From NCBI RefSeq assembly GCF_900091585.1, contig NZ_FMHT01000003.1:372001-436000 (forward strand): a DNA stretch of 64,000 nucleotides, in the 5' to 3' direction. The notes under the pieces are model-generated. The model had not been told where the DNA came from. It ran no database searches and saw nothing but the letters and a program-made list of their open reading frames with translations. Below are positions 16,055 to 24,138 of the stretch, in pieces (positions within the stretch are counted from its first letter, which is position 1; each line of letters starts with the position of its first letter). The stretch comes from Micromonospora nigra. GTDB lineage: Bacteria > Actinomycetota > Actinomycetes > Mycobacteriales > Micromonosporaceae. Made by a program: the position numbers and the translations under genes.

Positions 16055-16857
16055 CCGCCGCGCCCACGCCCGTGATCGGCGGCGCGACCCGGGTGTACGT
16101 GCTGCTCGGTGATCCGATCGCCCAGGTACGCGCACCCGGTCTGCTCAATCCGGTGCTGGCGCGGCGCGGCACCGACGCCGTGCTGGTCCCGATGCACGTG
16201 GCACCGGGCGACGTCGCGCCGGTGGTCGACGGGCTGCGGCGGGTGGTCAACGTGCACGGCATCCTGGTCACCGTGCCGCACAAGGCGACGGCCCTGACGC
16301 TCGCCGACCGGGTCACCGCCCGGGCCCGCCTGGCCGGCAGTGTCAACGCCCTGCGTCGGGAACCCGACGGCAGCTGGTCGGCGGACACCTTCGACGGTGT
16401 GGGTTTCGTGCGCGGCCTCGTGGCGGGCGGACACCGTCCCCACGGGCTGCGAACCTGCGTGGTGGGGGCGGGCGGGGCGGGCAGCGCGATCGCCGTCGCT
16501 CTGCTCGACGCCGGCGTGGCCGGGCTGTGCCTGGTCGACACGGATGCCGGCCGCCTCGACACGTTGCGACGGCGGCTGTCCGACGCGTACCCCGGGCGGG
16601 TGGACGCCGCGACCCGGCCACGGTTGGCCGACGTCGACCTCGTCGTCAACGCGACCCCGCTGGGCCTGCGGCCGGACGACCCGCTGCCGTTCCCCGTCGC
16701 CGACCTGCCGGCACACGCCGTGGTCGCCGAGATCATCATGTCTCCGGCCGAGACACCGCTGCTGAGGGCGGCGCGGCAGCGGCAGCTGGCCGGGCACCCC
16801 GGTGAGCCGATGCTCGCCCAGCAGATCGACTCCTACCTGGAGTTCTTCGGGCTGTGA
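16051..16857 (+). CDS. Shikimate dehydrogenase-like amino-quinate/shikimate dehydrogenase (RifI-like)
   Basis: 268 aa, GTG start overlapping the preceding stop (GTGA). VYVLLGDPIAQVRAPGLLN replaces the usual GxPIxHSxSP substrate-binding Ser pair. VTVPHKATALTLADRV keeps the catalytic Lys and Asp, and VVGAGGAGSAIAVAL is the NADP loop. Loss of the SxS pair fits a changed substrate, as in RifI, and argues against housekeeping AroE. RifI-type enzymes interconvert amino-quinate or amino-shikimate and are not strictly on the AHBA route. Last gene of the operon. Confidence 0.9.
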   Translation: MTAAPTPVIGGATRVYVLLGDPIAQVRAPGLLNPVLARRGTDAVLVPMHVAPGDVAPVVDGLRRVVNVHGILVTVPHKATALTLADRVTARARLAGSVNALRREPDGSWSADTFDGVGFVRGLVAGGHRPHGLRTCVVGAGGAGSAIAVALLDAGVAGLCLVDTDAGRLDTLRRRLSDAYPGRVDAATRPRLADVDLVVNATPLGLRPDDPLPFPVADLPAHAVVAEIIMSPAETPLLRAARQRQLAGHPGEPMLAQQIDSYLEFFGL

Positions 16858-17004
16858 CCGCCCCCGATCCGCTTCGGGGCACCGGTCAGCCTGTGCACGG
16901 GTCAGGGCGGTCCGGTCGGACGCGGACCGGATCTCGGGTCAGCGGTGCGCGCCGACCAGGCCGCCACCTCCGCCGGCCCGGCGGAGTTCGCGTACCGGGA
17001 CGGC

Positions 17005-17010
17005 TAGTCT
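17005..17010 (+). promoter_or_regulatory. -10 box TAGTCT, leaderless start
   Basis: TAGTCT ends 6 nt before the ATG at 17017 and no ribosome site is present. This spacing puts the transcript start at or next to the ATG. Confidence 0.6.
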
Positions 17011-17016
17011 CTGTCC

Positions 17017-17637
17017 ATGGCGAGGTACTACGACGTGCACCCGGACAATCCGCAGCCCCGGGCCGTCCGCCAGATCGCCGACCTGATCCGTGACGGCGGA
17101 CTGGTGGCATACCCGACGGACTCGTGCTTCGCGTTCGGGTGCCGGATCGGCAACCGGGAGGGACTGGCCCGGATCCGGGAGATCCGCCGGCTCGACGAGC
17201 GGCACCACTTCACGCTCGTGTGCCGGGACTTCGCCCAACTCGGCCGGTTCGTACACGTCAGCAACGCCGTCTTCCGCATGGTCAAGGCGTCCACACCGGG
17301 CAGTTACACGTTCATCCTGCCGGCCACCCCCGAGGTTCCCCGCCGGATGCTGCACCCACGTAAGCGCACCGTCGGTGTCCGCGTACCCCGGCACCCGGTC
17401 GTGCAGGCGCTGCTGGCCGAGTTGGGGGAGCCACTGGTGTCGAGCACCCTCATCCTGCCCGGCGACGAGGAGCCGATGACGCAGGGCTGGGAGATCAAGG
17501 AGCGGCTGGACCACCTCCTCGACGCCGTGGTCGACGCCGGGGACTGCGGCAGCGAACCCACGACGGTGGTGGACCTGTCGGGCTCGGAGCCTGAGGTGCT
17601 GCGCCGGGGCGCCGGCGACCCCTCCCCCTTCGAGTAA
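17017..17637 (+). CDS. YciO/Sua5/YrdC-family protein
   Basis: 206 aa, ATG. The YrdC dsRNA/ATP-binding fold is seen in GGLVAYPTDSCFAFGCRIGN, RRLDERHHFTLVCRD and GSYTFILPATPEVPRRML, with GVRVPRHPVVQALL and SSTLILPGDEEPM later. It lacks the long C-terminal Sua5 domain, so it is YciO/TsaC-like. TsaC makes threonylcarbamoyl-AMP for tRNA t6A; YciO relatives are weaker or uncharacterised. Transcribed alone from a leaderless promoter, and probably not part of the AHBA cluster. Confidence 0.85.
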   Translation: MARYYDVHPDNPQPRAVRQIADLIRDGGLVAYPTDSCFAFGCRIGNREGLARIREIRRLDERHHFTLVCRDFAQLGRFVHVSNAVFRMVKASTPGSYTFILPATPEVPRRMLHPRKRTVGVRVPRHPVVQALLAELGEPLVSSTLILPGDEEPMTQGWEIKERLDHLLDAVVDAGDCGSEPTTVVDLSGSEPEVLRRGAGDPSPFE

Positions 17638-17876
17638 CACCGCGCCGCCCGTCGGGCCACCGTCGCCGCCTTCCCCACCGGCACCTACCGCCAGCGCGTA
17701 GGTCACCCGCACAGGGTGGGCGTTCATCGACAACCTCATGGCGCTCCCGGTCAACCTGGGCCAGCCACGATGTTCTCATCGCGGTCGATGCTCGATCGAG
17801 CCGCCGAACCCCGTAGGGCGTGGTGCCAACGAAGGCTCGGCCAGCGCGTCCCTACGCCGCACGGAGGAGAAGCAGA

Positions 17877-18263
17877 GTGACCAGGACGACTATCCGACGG
17901 CCCCTGACGGTCGCCGCAGCCACGATCGCACTGATCGCCACCGGCGCGGTCATCGCCCCCGCACCGGCGTCTGCTCACTGGAGCTGCGGCAGAGCCGCAC
18001 CGACGGACATCGACACCACCGGCGGCCACCACACCACCGGGTCCGCCAACATGCGCGTCGGGTCCAGCACCCGCTGCGCGATCGCCGGCATCTCGTACTC
18101 CAGCCAGTCGCTCGACTACCACTGCTACGCGCTGGACATCAACGGTATCGACACGTGGACCTACGTCGTCAACGTGCAGACGAAGGTCGGCGGCTGGATC
18201 CGAGACGACCTGCTGAACGACGGGGGCTCTCTGGAGTGGTGCCCCGGCCAGACCCAGGTCTGA
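17877..18263 (+). CDS. Small secreted cysteine-containing protein
   Basis: 128 aa from GTG 17877, chosen because GGAGGAG lies 7 nt upstream; the frame is open to 17820 without a ribosome site. A Sec signal peptide (basic VTRTTIRR, hydrophobic core, APASA cleavage site) is followed by about 95 residues with four Cys and a Tyr/Trp-rich beta-type sequence (HWSCGR, STRCAIAG, DYHCYALD, LEWCPG). It resembles small extracellular SH3-like actinobacterial proteins, but I do not recognise the family. A very strong hairpin follows at 18322. Confidence 0.75.
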   Translation: MTRTTIRRPLTVAAATIALIATGAVIAPAPASAHWSCGRAAPTDIDTTGGHHTTGSANMRVGSSTRCAIAGISYSSQSLDYHCYALDINGIDTWTYVVNVQTKVGGWIRDDLLNDGGSLEWCPGQTQV

Positions 18264-18321
18264 GGCTGACCGCTACTCGGCTGCGGCCGACGTCGGGCCA
18301 GCAGCAGCGACACGGCTGACG

Positions 18322-18363
18322 GGACCACCGGGCTCCGGGTGATCACCCGGAGCCCGGTGGTCC
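18322..18363 (+). terminator. 42-bp perfect palindrome, terminator hairpin
   Basis: The 21 bases 18322-18342 are the exact reverse complement of 18343-18363 (outer arms GGACCACCGGGC / GCCCGGTGGTCC, centre TGATCA). It lies 58 nt after the stop of the secreted-protein gene. No U-tract, as is common for actinobacterial terminators. Confidence 0.75.
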
Positions 18364-18678
18364 ATCCCGTGCAGCCACCGACCGGAGCCGGATCGGCAAC
18401 GATCCGGCCCGGTCCGTCCGCGCCGGGGTGCGTGTCAGCAGGCACATCGACCGCGACCTCCACCGTCGAGGCGAGGGCGGTTGGATTCCGGCCAGTGGTC
18501 GGGGTTGGCCGGGCGTACGCAGGGCTCGGTGTGGCTGCGGCGCGGCGGGCGCTTCCGGGCGGCACCCGAACAACCGCCGGTACGCCCGACAGAGCGACGG
18601 TTCTGACGGGTTACGGCGGGGTTTCCGGCGCGGGTCGTTCTGGGGCGCCGAGGTCTTGCGGGCAGGTCCGATGCTGAG

Positions 18679-18694
18679 TATGTTAACGATAACA
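18679..18694. promoter_or_regulatory. LacI-family operator upstream of GH127
   Basis: ATGTTAACGATAACAT is a near-perfect palindrome around a central CG and matches the classic TGTTAnCGnTnACA LacI/GalR operator. It lies 141 nt before the GH127 start. Sugar-dependent derepression of the glycosidase genes is inferred; no LacI gene is in the window. Confidence 0.75.
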
Positions 18695-18834
18695 TCGAGG
18701 TGTTCGGATGGCTCTACGAGGGCCGTCATCCCTGATCGACGACCGTCCGGCCGGTGTGCGGGTGACACCCGGCGACGCCGTGGCGGTCCACCGACTTGAC
18801 GAATGGCGACTGACCCGAGGCTACGGAGGCCGCG

Positions 18835-21585
18835 ATGCCCTCTCCTTCCCTGAACCGTCGATCTGTCCTACGGGCCGCCGGTGCGACCGCCATCGCCTCC
18901 GCGGTCGGGTCAGCCGTCGGGCCCCTCGCCGGTGGGGACGCCGCCCGGGCGGCGCTGCCCCCGGTCCGGTCCGACATCGGCGTCTCGGCGTACGCGTTCG
19001 AGCCCGGCCAGGTCCGGCTGACCGGCAGCCGCTGGCACGACAACCAGAGCCGCACGCTGAACTACCTGCGGTTCGTCGACGTCAACCGGCTGCTCTACAA
19101 CTTCCGCGCCAACCACCGGCTGTCCACCGCCGGTGCCGCGCCGAACGGCGGCTGGGACGCCCCGACGTTCCCGTTCCGCACCCACGTCCAGGGGCACTTC
19201 CTGACCGCGTGGGCGCAGGCGTGGGCGGTGCTCGGCGACACCACCTGCCGGGACAAGGCCAACCACCTGGTCGCCGAACTGGCGAAGTGCCAGGCGAACA
19301 ACCCGGCCGCCGGCTTCCACACCGGCTACCTGTCGGGGTTCCCCGAAGCCGACTTCAGCGCCCTCGAGGCCCGCACGCTGACCAACGGCAACGTGCCGTA
19401 CTACTGCATCCACAAGACGTTGGCCGGCCTGCTCGACGTGTGGCGCCTCATCGGCAACACGCAGGCCCGTGACGTGCTGCTGGCGCTCGCCGGCTGGGTC
19501 GACTGGCGCACCGGACGACTCACCGCCAACCAGATGCAGGCCATGCTGGGCACCGAGTTCGGCGGCATGAACGCGGTGCTGACCGATCTGTACCAGCAGA
19601 CCGGTGACGCGCGGTGGCTGACCGCCGCCCGACGGTTCGACCACGCCGCCGTGTTCAACCCGCTCGCGGCGAACCAGGACCAGCTCAACGGGCTGCACGC
19701 CAACACGCAGGTGCCCAAGTGGATCGGCGCGGCACGGGAGTACAAGGCCACCGGTACCACCCGGTACCGGGACATCGCCACCAACGCGTGGAACCTCACG
19801 GTGAACGCCCACAGCTACGTGATCGGCGGCAACAGTCAGGCCGAACACTTCCGGGCCCCCAACGCCATCGCCGGCTACCTGCGCAACGACACCTGCGAGG
19901 CGTGCAACACGTACAACATGCTCAGGCTGACGCGGGAGCTGTGGCAACTGGACCCCGACCGGGCCGCGTACTTCGACTTCTACGAGCGGGCCCTGCTCAA
20001 CCATCTGATCGGGGCGCAGAATCCCACCGACAACCACGGCCACATCACCTACTTCACGCCACTGCAACCGGGCGGCCGGCGCGGTGTGGGCCCGGCGTGG
20101 GGCGGCGGCACGTGGAGCACCGACTACGACTCCTTCTGGTGCTGCCAGGGCACCGGGCTGGAGAGCAACACCACGCTGATGGACGCCGTCTACTTCCACA
20201 ACGGCACCACCCTGACGGTCAACCTGTTCATGCCGTCGGTGCTGACCTGGACCCAGCGCGGGATCACGGTCACCCAGTCCACCTCGTACCCGGTCAGCGA
20301 CACCACCACCCTGACCGTCACCGGCTCGGTCGGCGGATCGTGGACGATGCGGATCCGGATCCCGGCGTGGACGAGCGGGGCGACCGTCAGTGTCAACGGC
20401 ACACCGCAGACCATCGCCACCACGCCGGGCAGCTACGCCAGCCTGACCCGCTCCTGGGCCTCCGGGGACGTGGTCACGGTGCGACTGCCGATGCGGGTCC
20501 TCATGGTCGCCGCCAACGACGACCCCGCGGTACAGGCGATCACGTACGGCCCGGTGGTGCTCTCCGGCAACTACGGCACCACGAGCCTGAGCGGGCTGCC
20601 CGCGCTGAACACCGGGTCCATCACCAGGACCGGCGGCAACGCGCTGGCGTTCACCGCCGTCGCCAACGGCACCACCGTCAGTCTCGGGCCGTTCCACGAC
20701 GCCCACGGGCACAACTACACGGTCTACTGGAACACCGGCGGAGGCGGCGGCAACGACGCCAGCTTCCGTCTGGTCAACGCGGCCAGCGGCCTCGTACTCG
20801 GCATCCGGGACATGTCCACGGCCGACGGGGGCCTCGCCCTGCAGTGGGGGGACACCGGCACCGCCGACCACAACTGGCAGATCCTGGTCGACGGCTCCGC
20901 CGTCAAGCTGCGCAACGCGCACAGCGGGAAGGTGCTCGGAGTGGAGAACATGTCCACCGCCGACAACGCCCGCGTCCTCCAGTGGGCAGACAACGGCACC
21001 GCCGACCACCTCTGGACGATCGTCGACGTGGGCGACGGCACCCACAAGCTGCGCAACGTGCACACCGGCAAGCTGCTCGCCATCTCCGGCGGCTCCACCA
21101 GCCAGGGTGCCCAGGCCGTGCAGGACCCCGACAACGGCAGCCTGGACAACCAGTGGCGGTTCGTGCCGAACGGGGCCCGTCGGATCCAGAACCTCGCCAG
21201 TGGGCTCGTGCTCGGCGTACAGGACATGTCCACCGCCGACGGTGGCTCGGTCATCCAGTGGGGCGACACCGGCACCGCCGACCACCTCTGGACCGCGATC
21301 GTGGACACCGGGGGTTACCTGCGGCTGCGGAACTCACACAGCGGCAAGGTGCTCGGCGTCGAGGGCGGCGCCTCCGCCGCCGGTGCCCGGATCGTCCAGT
21401 GGGCCGACAACGGTGCCACCGACCACCGGTGGCGGCTGCGCCACGGCGGCGGCGACCACTTCCGCATCCAGTGCGCCCACGGTGGTCGCGTCCTCGGCGT
21501 CAGCGGCGGCTCCACCAGCCAGGGGGCGCGGATCGTCCTCGGCGACGACCGTGCGGCCGCCGACCAGCGCTGGCGCTTCATCTGA
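18835..21585 (+). CDS. Secreted GH127 beta-L-arabinofuranosidase with ricin-type lectin repeats
   Basis: 916 aa, ATG with ACGGAGG upstream. A twin-arginine signal (LNRRSVLRAAG) opens it. The (alpha/alpha)6-type GH127 domain spans about 40-640. The zinc/nucleophile set known from HypBA1 is present: E355-x-C357 in TCEACN and the adjacent Cys pair C436-C437 in FWCCQGTG. Residues about 645-916 are six or so QxW-like ricin/CBM13 repeats (LGIRDMSTADG, LQWGDTGTADHNW and variants). Such enzymes release arabinose from hydroxyproline-rich glycoproteins or arabinan. GH27 follows 154 nt later. Confidence 0.9.
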   Translation: MPSPSLNRRSVLRAAGATAIASAVGSAVGPLAGGDAARAALPPVRSDIGVSAYAFEPGQVRLTGSRWHDNQSRTLNYLRFVDVNRLLYNFRANHRLSTAGAAPNGGWDAPTFPFRTHVQGHFLTAWAQAWAVLGDTTCRDKANHLVAELAKCQANNPAAGFHTGYLSGFPEADFSALEARTLTNGNVPYYCIHKTLAGLLDVWRLIGNTQARDVLLALAGWVDWRTGRLTANQMQAMLGTEFGGMNAVLTDLYQQTGDARWLTAARRFDHAAVFNPLAANQDQLNGLHANTQVPKWIGAAREYKATGTTRYRDIATNAWNLTVNAHSYVIGGNSQAEHFRAPNAIAGYLRNDTCEACNTYNMLRLTRELWQLDPDRAAYFDFYERALLNHLIGAQNPTDNHGHITYFTPLQPGGRRGVGPAWGGGTWSTDYDSFWCCQGTGLESNTTLMDAVYFHNGTTLTVNLFMPSVLTWTQRGITVTQSTSYPVSDTTTLTVTGSVGGSWTMRIRIPAWTSGATVSVNGTPQTIATTPGSYASLTRSWASGDVVTVRLPMRVLMVAANDDPAVQAITYGPVVLSGNYGTTSLSGLPALNTGSITRTGGNALAFTAVANGTTVSLGPFHDAHGHNYTVYWNTGGGGGNDASFRLVNAASGLVLGIRDMSTADGGLALQWGDTGTADHNWQILVDGSAVKLRNAHSGKVLGVENMSTADNARVLQWADNGTADHLWTIVDVGDGTHKLRNVHTGKLLAISGGSTSQGAQAVQDPDNGSLDNQWRFVPNGARRIQNLASGLVLGVQDMSTADGGSVIQWGDTGTADHLWTAIVDTGGYLRLRNSHSGKVLGVEGGASAAGARIVQWADNGATDHRWRLRHGGGDHFRIQCAHGGRVLGVSGGSTSQGARIVLGDDRAAADQRWRFI

Positions 21586-21638
21586 GCCACGGGTACGGGT
21601 CTGAGCCACGGGTACGGGCCGACGGCCCGCACCCGTGG
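21581..21638 (+). terminator. 19-bp tandem duplication and hairpin after GH127
   Basis: A 19-bp unit (TCTGAGCCACGGGTACGGG) occurs twice head to tail at 21581-21599 and 21600-21618; the first copy includes the stop codon. The second copy pairs with CCCGCACCCGTGG at 21626-21638 (one mismatch, 7-nt loop), making a terminator-like hairpin. Confidence 0.65.
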
Positions 21639-21739
21639 TGACCACAGCTGACCGGCCGGGTCAGCGACGACCCGGCGCGGCGGTCCTCGAACACAGCGCG
21701 GTAGCGGCCTGTCGGATCCGATCACAAGGAGCAACTCAC

Positions 21740-23392
21740 ATGCGTGGACGCAGGACATCGGCGCCGGCGGTCCTGGGTGTGCTGACGGCCATCCTCGTGA
21801 CAGCCGTCGCCGGACCGGCCGCGGCACCCCGCCCGGCGCAGGCACTGGACAACGGTGTCGCCCGCACCCCACCGATGGGCTGGAACACCTGGAACACGTT
21901 CGGCTGCGACATCAACGAGACCCTCATCCGGCAGACGGCCGACGCGATCGTCGACAACGGCCTGCGGGAGCAGGGGTACAGGTACGTCGTCGTCGACGAC
22001 TGCTGGTTCGATCCGAACCGGGACGCGCAGGGCAACCTCCAGGCCCATCCCCAGCGGTTCCCGAGCGGGATGAAGGCCCTCGGCGACTACCTGCACTCCC
22101 GGGGTCTGCTGTTCGGCATCTACCAGTCGCCGCTGGACCAGACCTGCGCCCAGTACTTCGACACCTTTCCCGGCTCCACCGGCAGCCTCGGCCACGAACA
22201 CCAGGACGCGCGGCAGTTCGCCGCCTGGGGCGTCGACTACCTGAAGTACGACTGGTGCTCCCCCACCGGGACCATCGACGACCAGGTGGCGAGGTTCGCC
22301 ATCATGCGCGACGCGCTGGCGGCCACCGGCCGGCCGATCGTCTACAGCATCAACCCGAACAGCATCCACTCCAAGACCGGGCCGCAGCGCGACTGGAGCG
22401 ATGTGGCGAACCTCTGGCGGACCACCGAGGACATCACCAACGCGTGGAACACCGGCCAGACCAACGGCTACCCGATGGGCATCCAGAACATCGTCGACGT
22501 CAACGTGCCCCTGGCCGGTCACGCCGCGCCGGGCGGCTTCAACGACCCGGACATGCTGGAGGTCGGCAACGGCGGTATGACCGACACCGAGATGCGCAGC
22601 CACTTCGCGCTGTGGGCGATGATGGCGGCGCCACTGATGATGGGCAACGACCTGCGCTCGGCGAACACCGCGACGTTGAACATCCTGCGCAACCAGCACC
22701 TGATCGCGATCAACCAGGATGCGCTCGGACGCCAGGCGGTGCAGGTCTCCCATGACGGCACCCGGCGGGTGCTGGCCAAACGGCTGGGCAACGGTGACGT
22801 CGCCGTCGCCCTGTTCAACCAGGGCAGCTCCACCACGACGATCTCCACCACGGCGGCGGCGATCGGCAAGACCGGCACCTCGTTCACCCTGCGGGACGCG
22901 TGGACCAACGGCACCGCCACCACCACCGGAGCCATCTCCGCGAGCGTCCCGGCCCACGGCACGGTGGTCTACCGGATCAGCGGCGGCGGCACCACCGACC
23001 CTCCGCCGCCGACCACGTTCCGGCTGCGCAGTAATTCGGCCGGCCGGTGCCTCGACGTCGACAACTCCCAGACCGCCAACGGCACCGGGGCGCTGGTCTG
23101 GGACTGCCACGGCAACGCCAACCAGCGGATCAGCCAGAACGGTCAGACGCTGCGGATGCTCGGTAAGTGCCTGGACGTGCCGCTCGACGCGGCCAACGGC
23201 ACCCGGGTGCAGATCTGGGACTGCCACGGGGGCGCCAACCAGCAGTGGACGTTCACCGGTGACGGCACTGTCAGCAACGGCCGCTTCCCGGCGCTGTGCC
23301 TGGACGTGAACAACGCCGGCACGGCGAACGGAACCACGGTGATCCTCTGGACCTGTCACGGCGGCACCAACCAGCGGTGGAGCCGCGTGTGA
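21740..23392 (+). CDS. Secreted GH27 alpha-galactosidase/beta-L-arabinopyranosidase with ricin-type domain
   Basis: 550 aa from ATG 21740 (AAGGAG upstream). A signal peptide ending near PAQALDNG is followed by the GH27 (beta/alpha)8 domain: TPPMGWNTWNTF, nucleophile Asp171 in YLKYDWCS, acid/base Asp271 in NDPDMLEVGN. A C-terminal beta domain follows, and after a GGGTTDPPPP linker a ricin/CBM13 trefoil (about 425-550) with CLDVDNSQTANGT and three Q-x-W-type repeats. GH27 includes alpha-galactosidases and beta-L-arabinopyranosidases; the GH127 neighbour makes an arabinose role attractive, but this is unproven. Confidence 0.9.
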   Translation: MRGRRTSAPAVLGVLTAILVTAVAGPAAAPRPAQALDNGVARTPPMGWNTWNTFGCDINETLIRQTADAIVDNGLREQGYRYVVVDDCWFDPNRDAQGNLQAHPQRFPSGMKALGDYLHSRGLLFGIYQSPLDQTCAQYFDTFPGSTGSLGHEHQDARQFAAWGVDYLKYDWCSPTGTIDDQVARFAIMRDALAATGRPIVYSINPNSIHSKTGPQRDWSDVANLWRTTEDITNAWNTGQTNGYPMGIQNIVDVNVPLAGHAAPGGFNDPDMLEVGNGGMTDTEMRSHFALWAMMAAPLMMGNDLRSANTATLNILRNQHLIAINQDALGRQAVQVSHDGTRRVLAKRLGNGDVAVALFNQGSSTTTISTTAAAIGKTGTSFTLRDAWTNGTATTTGAISASVPAHGTVVYRISGGGTTDPPPPTTFRLRSNSAGRCLDVDNSQTANGTGALVWDCHGNANQRISQNGQTLRMLGKCLDVPLDAANGTRVQIWDCHGGANQQWTFTGDGTVSNGRFPALCLDVNNAGTANGTTVILWTCHGGTNQRWSRV

Positions 23393-23470
23393 CGGCCGCG
23401 CCCGTGCCGGACGCGACCGGCCCGGCCCGCGTCGGTGGTCATCAGGTCCGCCCTGTGATTCACGGCTCGG

Positions 23471-23962
23471 CCAGCTGTGGAGGACGGCGAGCACCCCGGT
23501 GACCCGGGCCGGGAGGTCCTCGCGTAGCGGTACGCCGTAGGGGATCCTCGCCACTCTGATCTTCGCCTTGGCGCGGGTGATCCGCCGGCCCATGGTGGGC
23601 TCCTGGACCAGGAAGGCGTGGGCGATCTCGGGCACGGTGAGCCCGCCGACCATCCGCAGGGTCAGCGCGACCCGCGCCTCCACGGCGAGAGCGGGGTGGC
23701 AGCAGGTGAAGATGAGTCGGAGCCGATCGTCGTCGACGACACCGAGCGGCTCGGAGGTGTCCGACAGCAGCAGTGCCTCCTTCTGTTTCTCTTCGCGCCT
23801 GACCTCGCGCCACATCCGGTCGACGCCCCTGCGGTGGGCGGTGACGGTGAGCCACCCGCCGGGGTTGCGCGGAACGCCGTCGACCGGCCAGCGCTCGACG
23901 GCGATCGCGAACGCCTCGGCGGTCATCTCCTCGGCGACGTCGAGGTTCCCGAAGCGTCGGGT
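23471..23962 (-). pseudogene. Remnant of an ECF sigma factor (SigJ/YlaC-like, long C-terminal type)
   Basis: In one minus-strand frame I read RRFGNLDVAEE, AEAFAIAVERWP, VTAHRRGVDR, LIFTCCHPAL, ARVALTLRMVGGLTVPEIA, FLVQEPTMGRRI and ARIPYGVP, the sigma region 2-4 motifs of the roughly 400-aa actinobacterial ECF family. The N-terminal part before RRFGN is missing. After VLAVLHSW the family similarity ends abruptly, where about 230 residues should follow, although the frame stays open as antisense of GH27. Truncation at both ends suggests a dead gene. Confidence 0.7.
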
Positions 23963-24138
23963 GGCCGTGCCGGGTGCCGCGAGGTCGCCGGCGAAGATCC
24001 GGTGGCCCTCGGCGGCTGATCCGGGCGTGGCGACCGGTCGGTCTCCTCCCAGGGGAGGAGATCGTCTCCGACCGTCGGCCGCGACCGGGGCCTGCGGTCG
24101 GACGCGGCGCGCAGGCGCGGTGACGAGTCTCTACAGGT

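Larger units (their letters stand above)
18264..18834. other. 571-bp non-coding stretch: terminator then LacI-type operator
   Basis: No supported gene. It holds a 42-bp palindrome near the left end (18322-18363), about 300 bp with nothing recognisable, a LacI-type operator (18679-18694), and the GH127 ribosome site at about 18823-18829. Confidence 0.7.

Noticed and set aside
18910..21285. Minus-strand open frame of 791 codons opposite the GH127 gene
   Set aside because: It is a GC-rich antisense shadow: composition is Val/Gly/Ala/Arg-rich, no domain is visible, and the plus-strand protein has clear catalytic motifs and repeats.
21722..23470. The long minus-strand continuation of the sigma-factor frame through GH27
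   Set aside because: Sigma similarity ends at about 23471; beyond that the frame is only antisense to GH27 and carries no sigma C-terminal domain.
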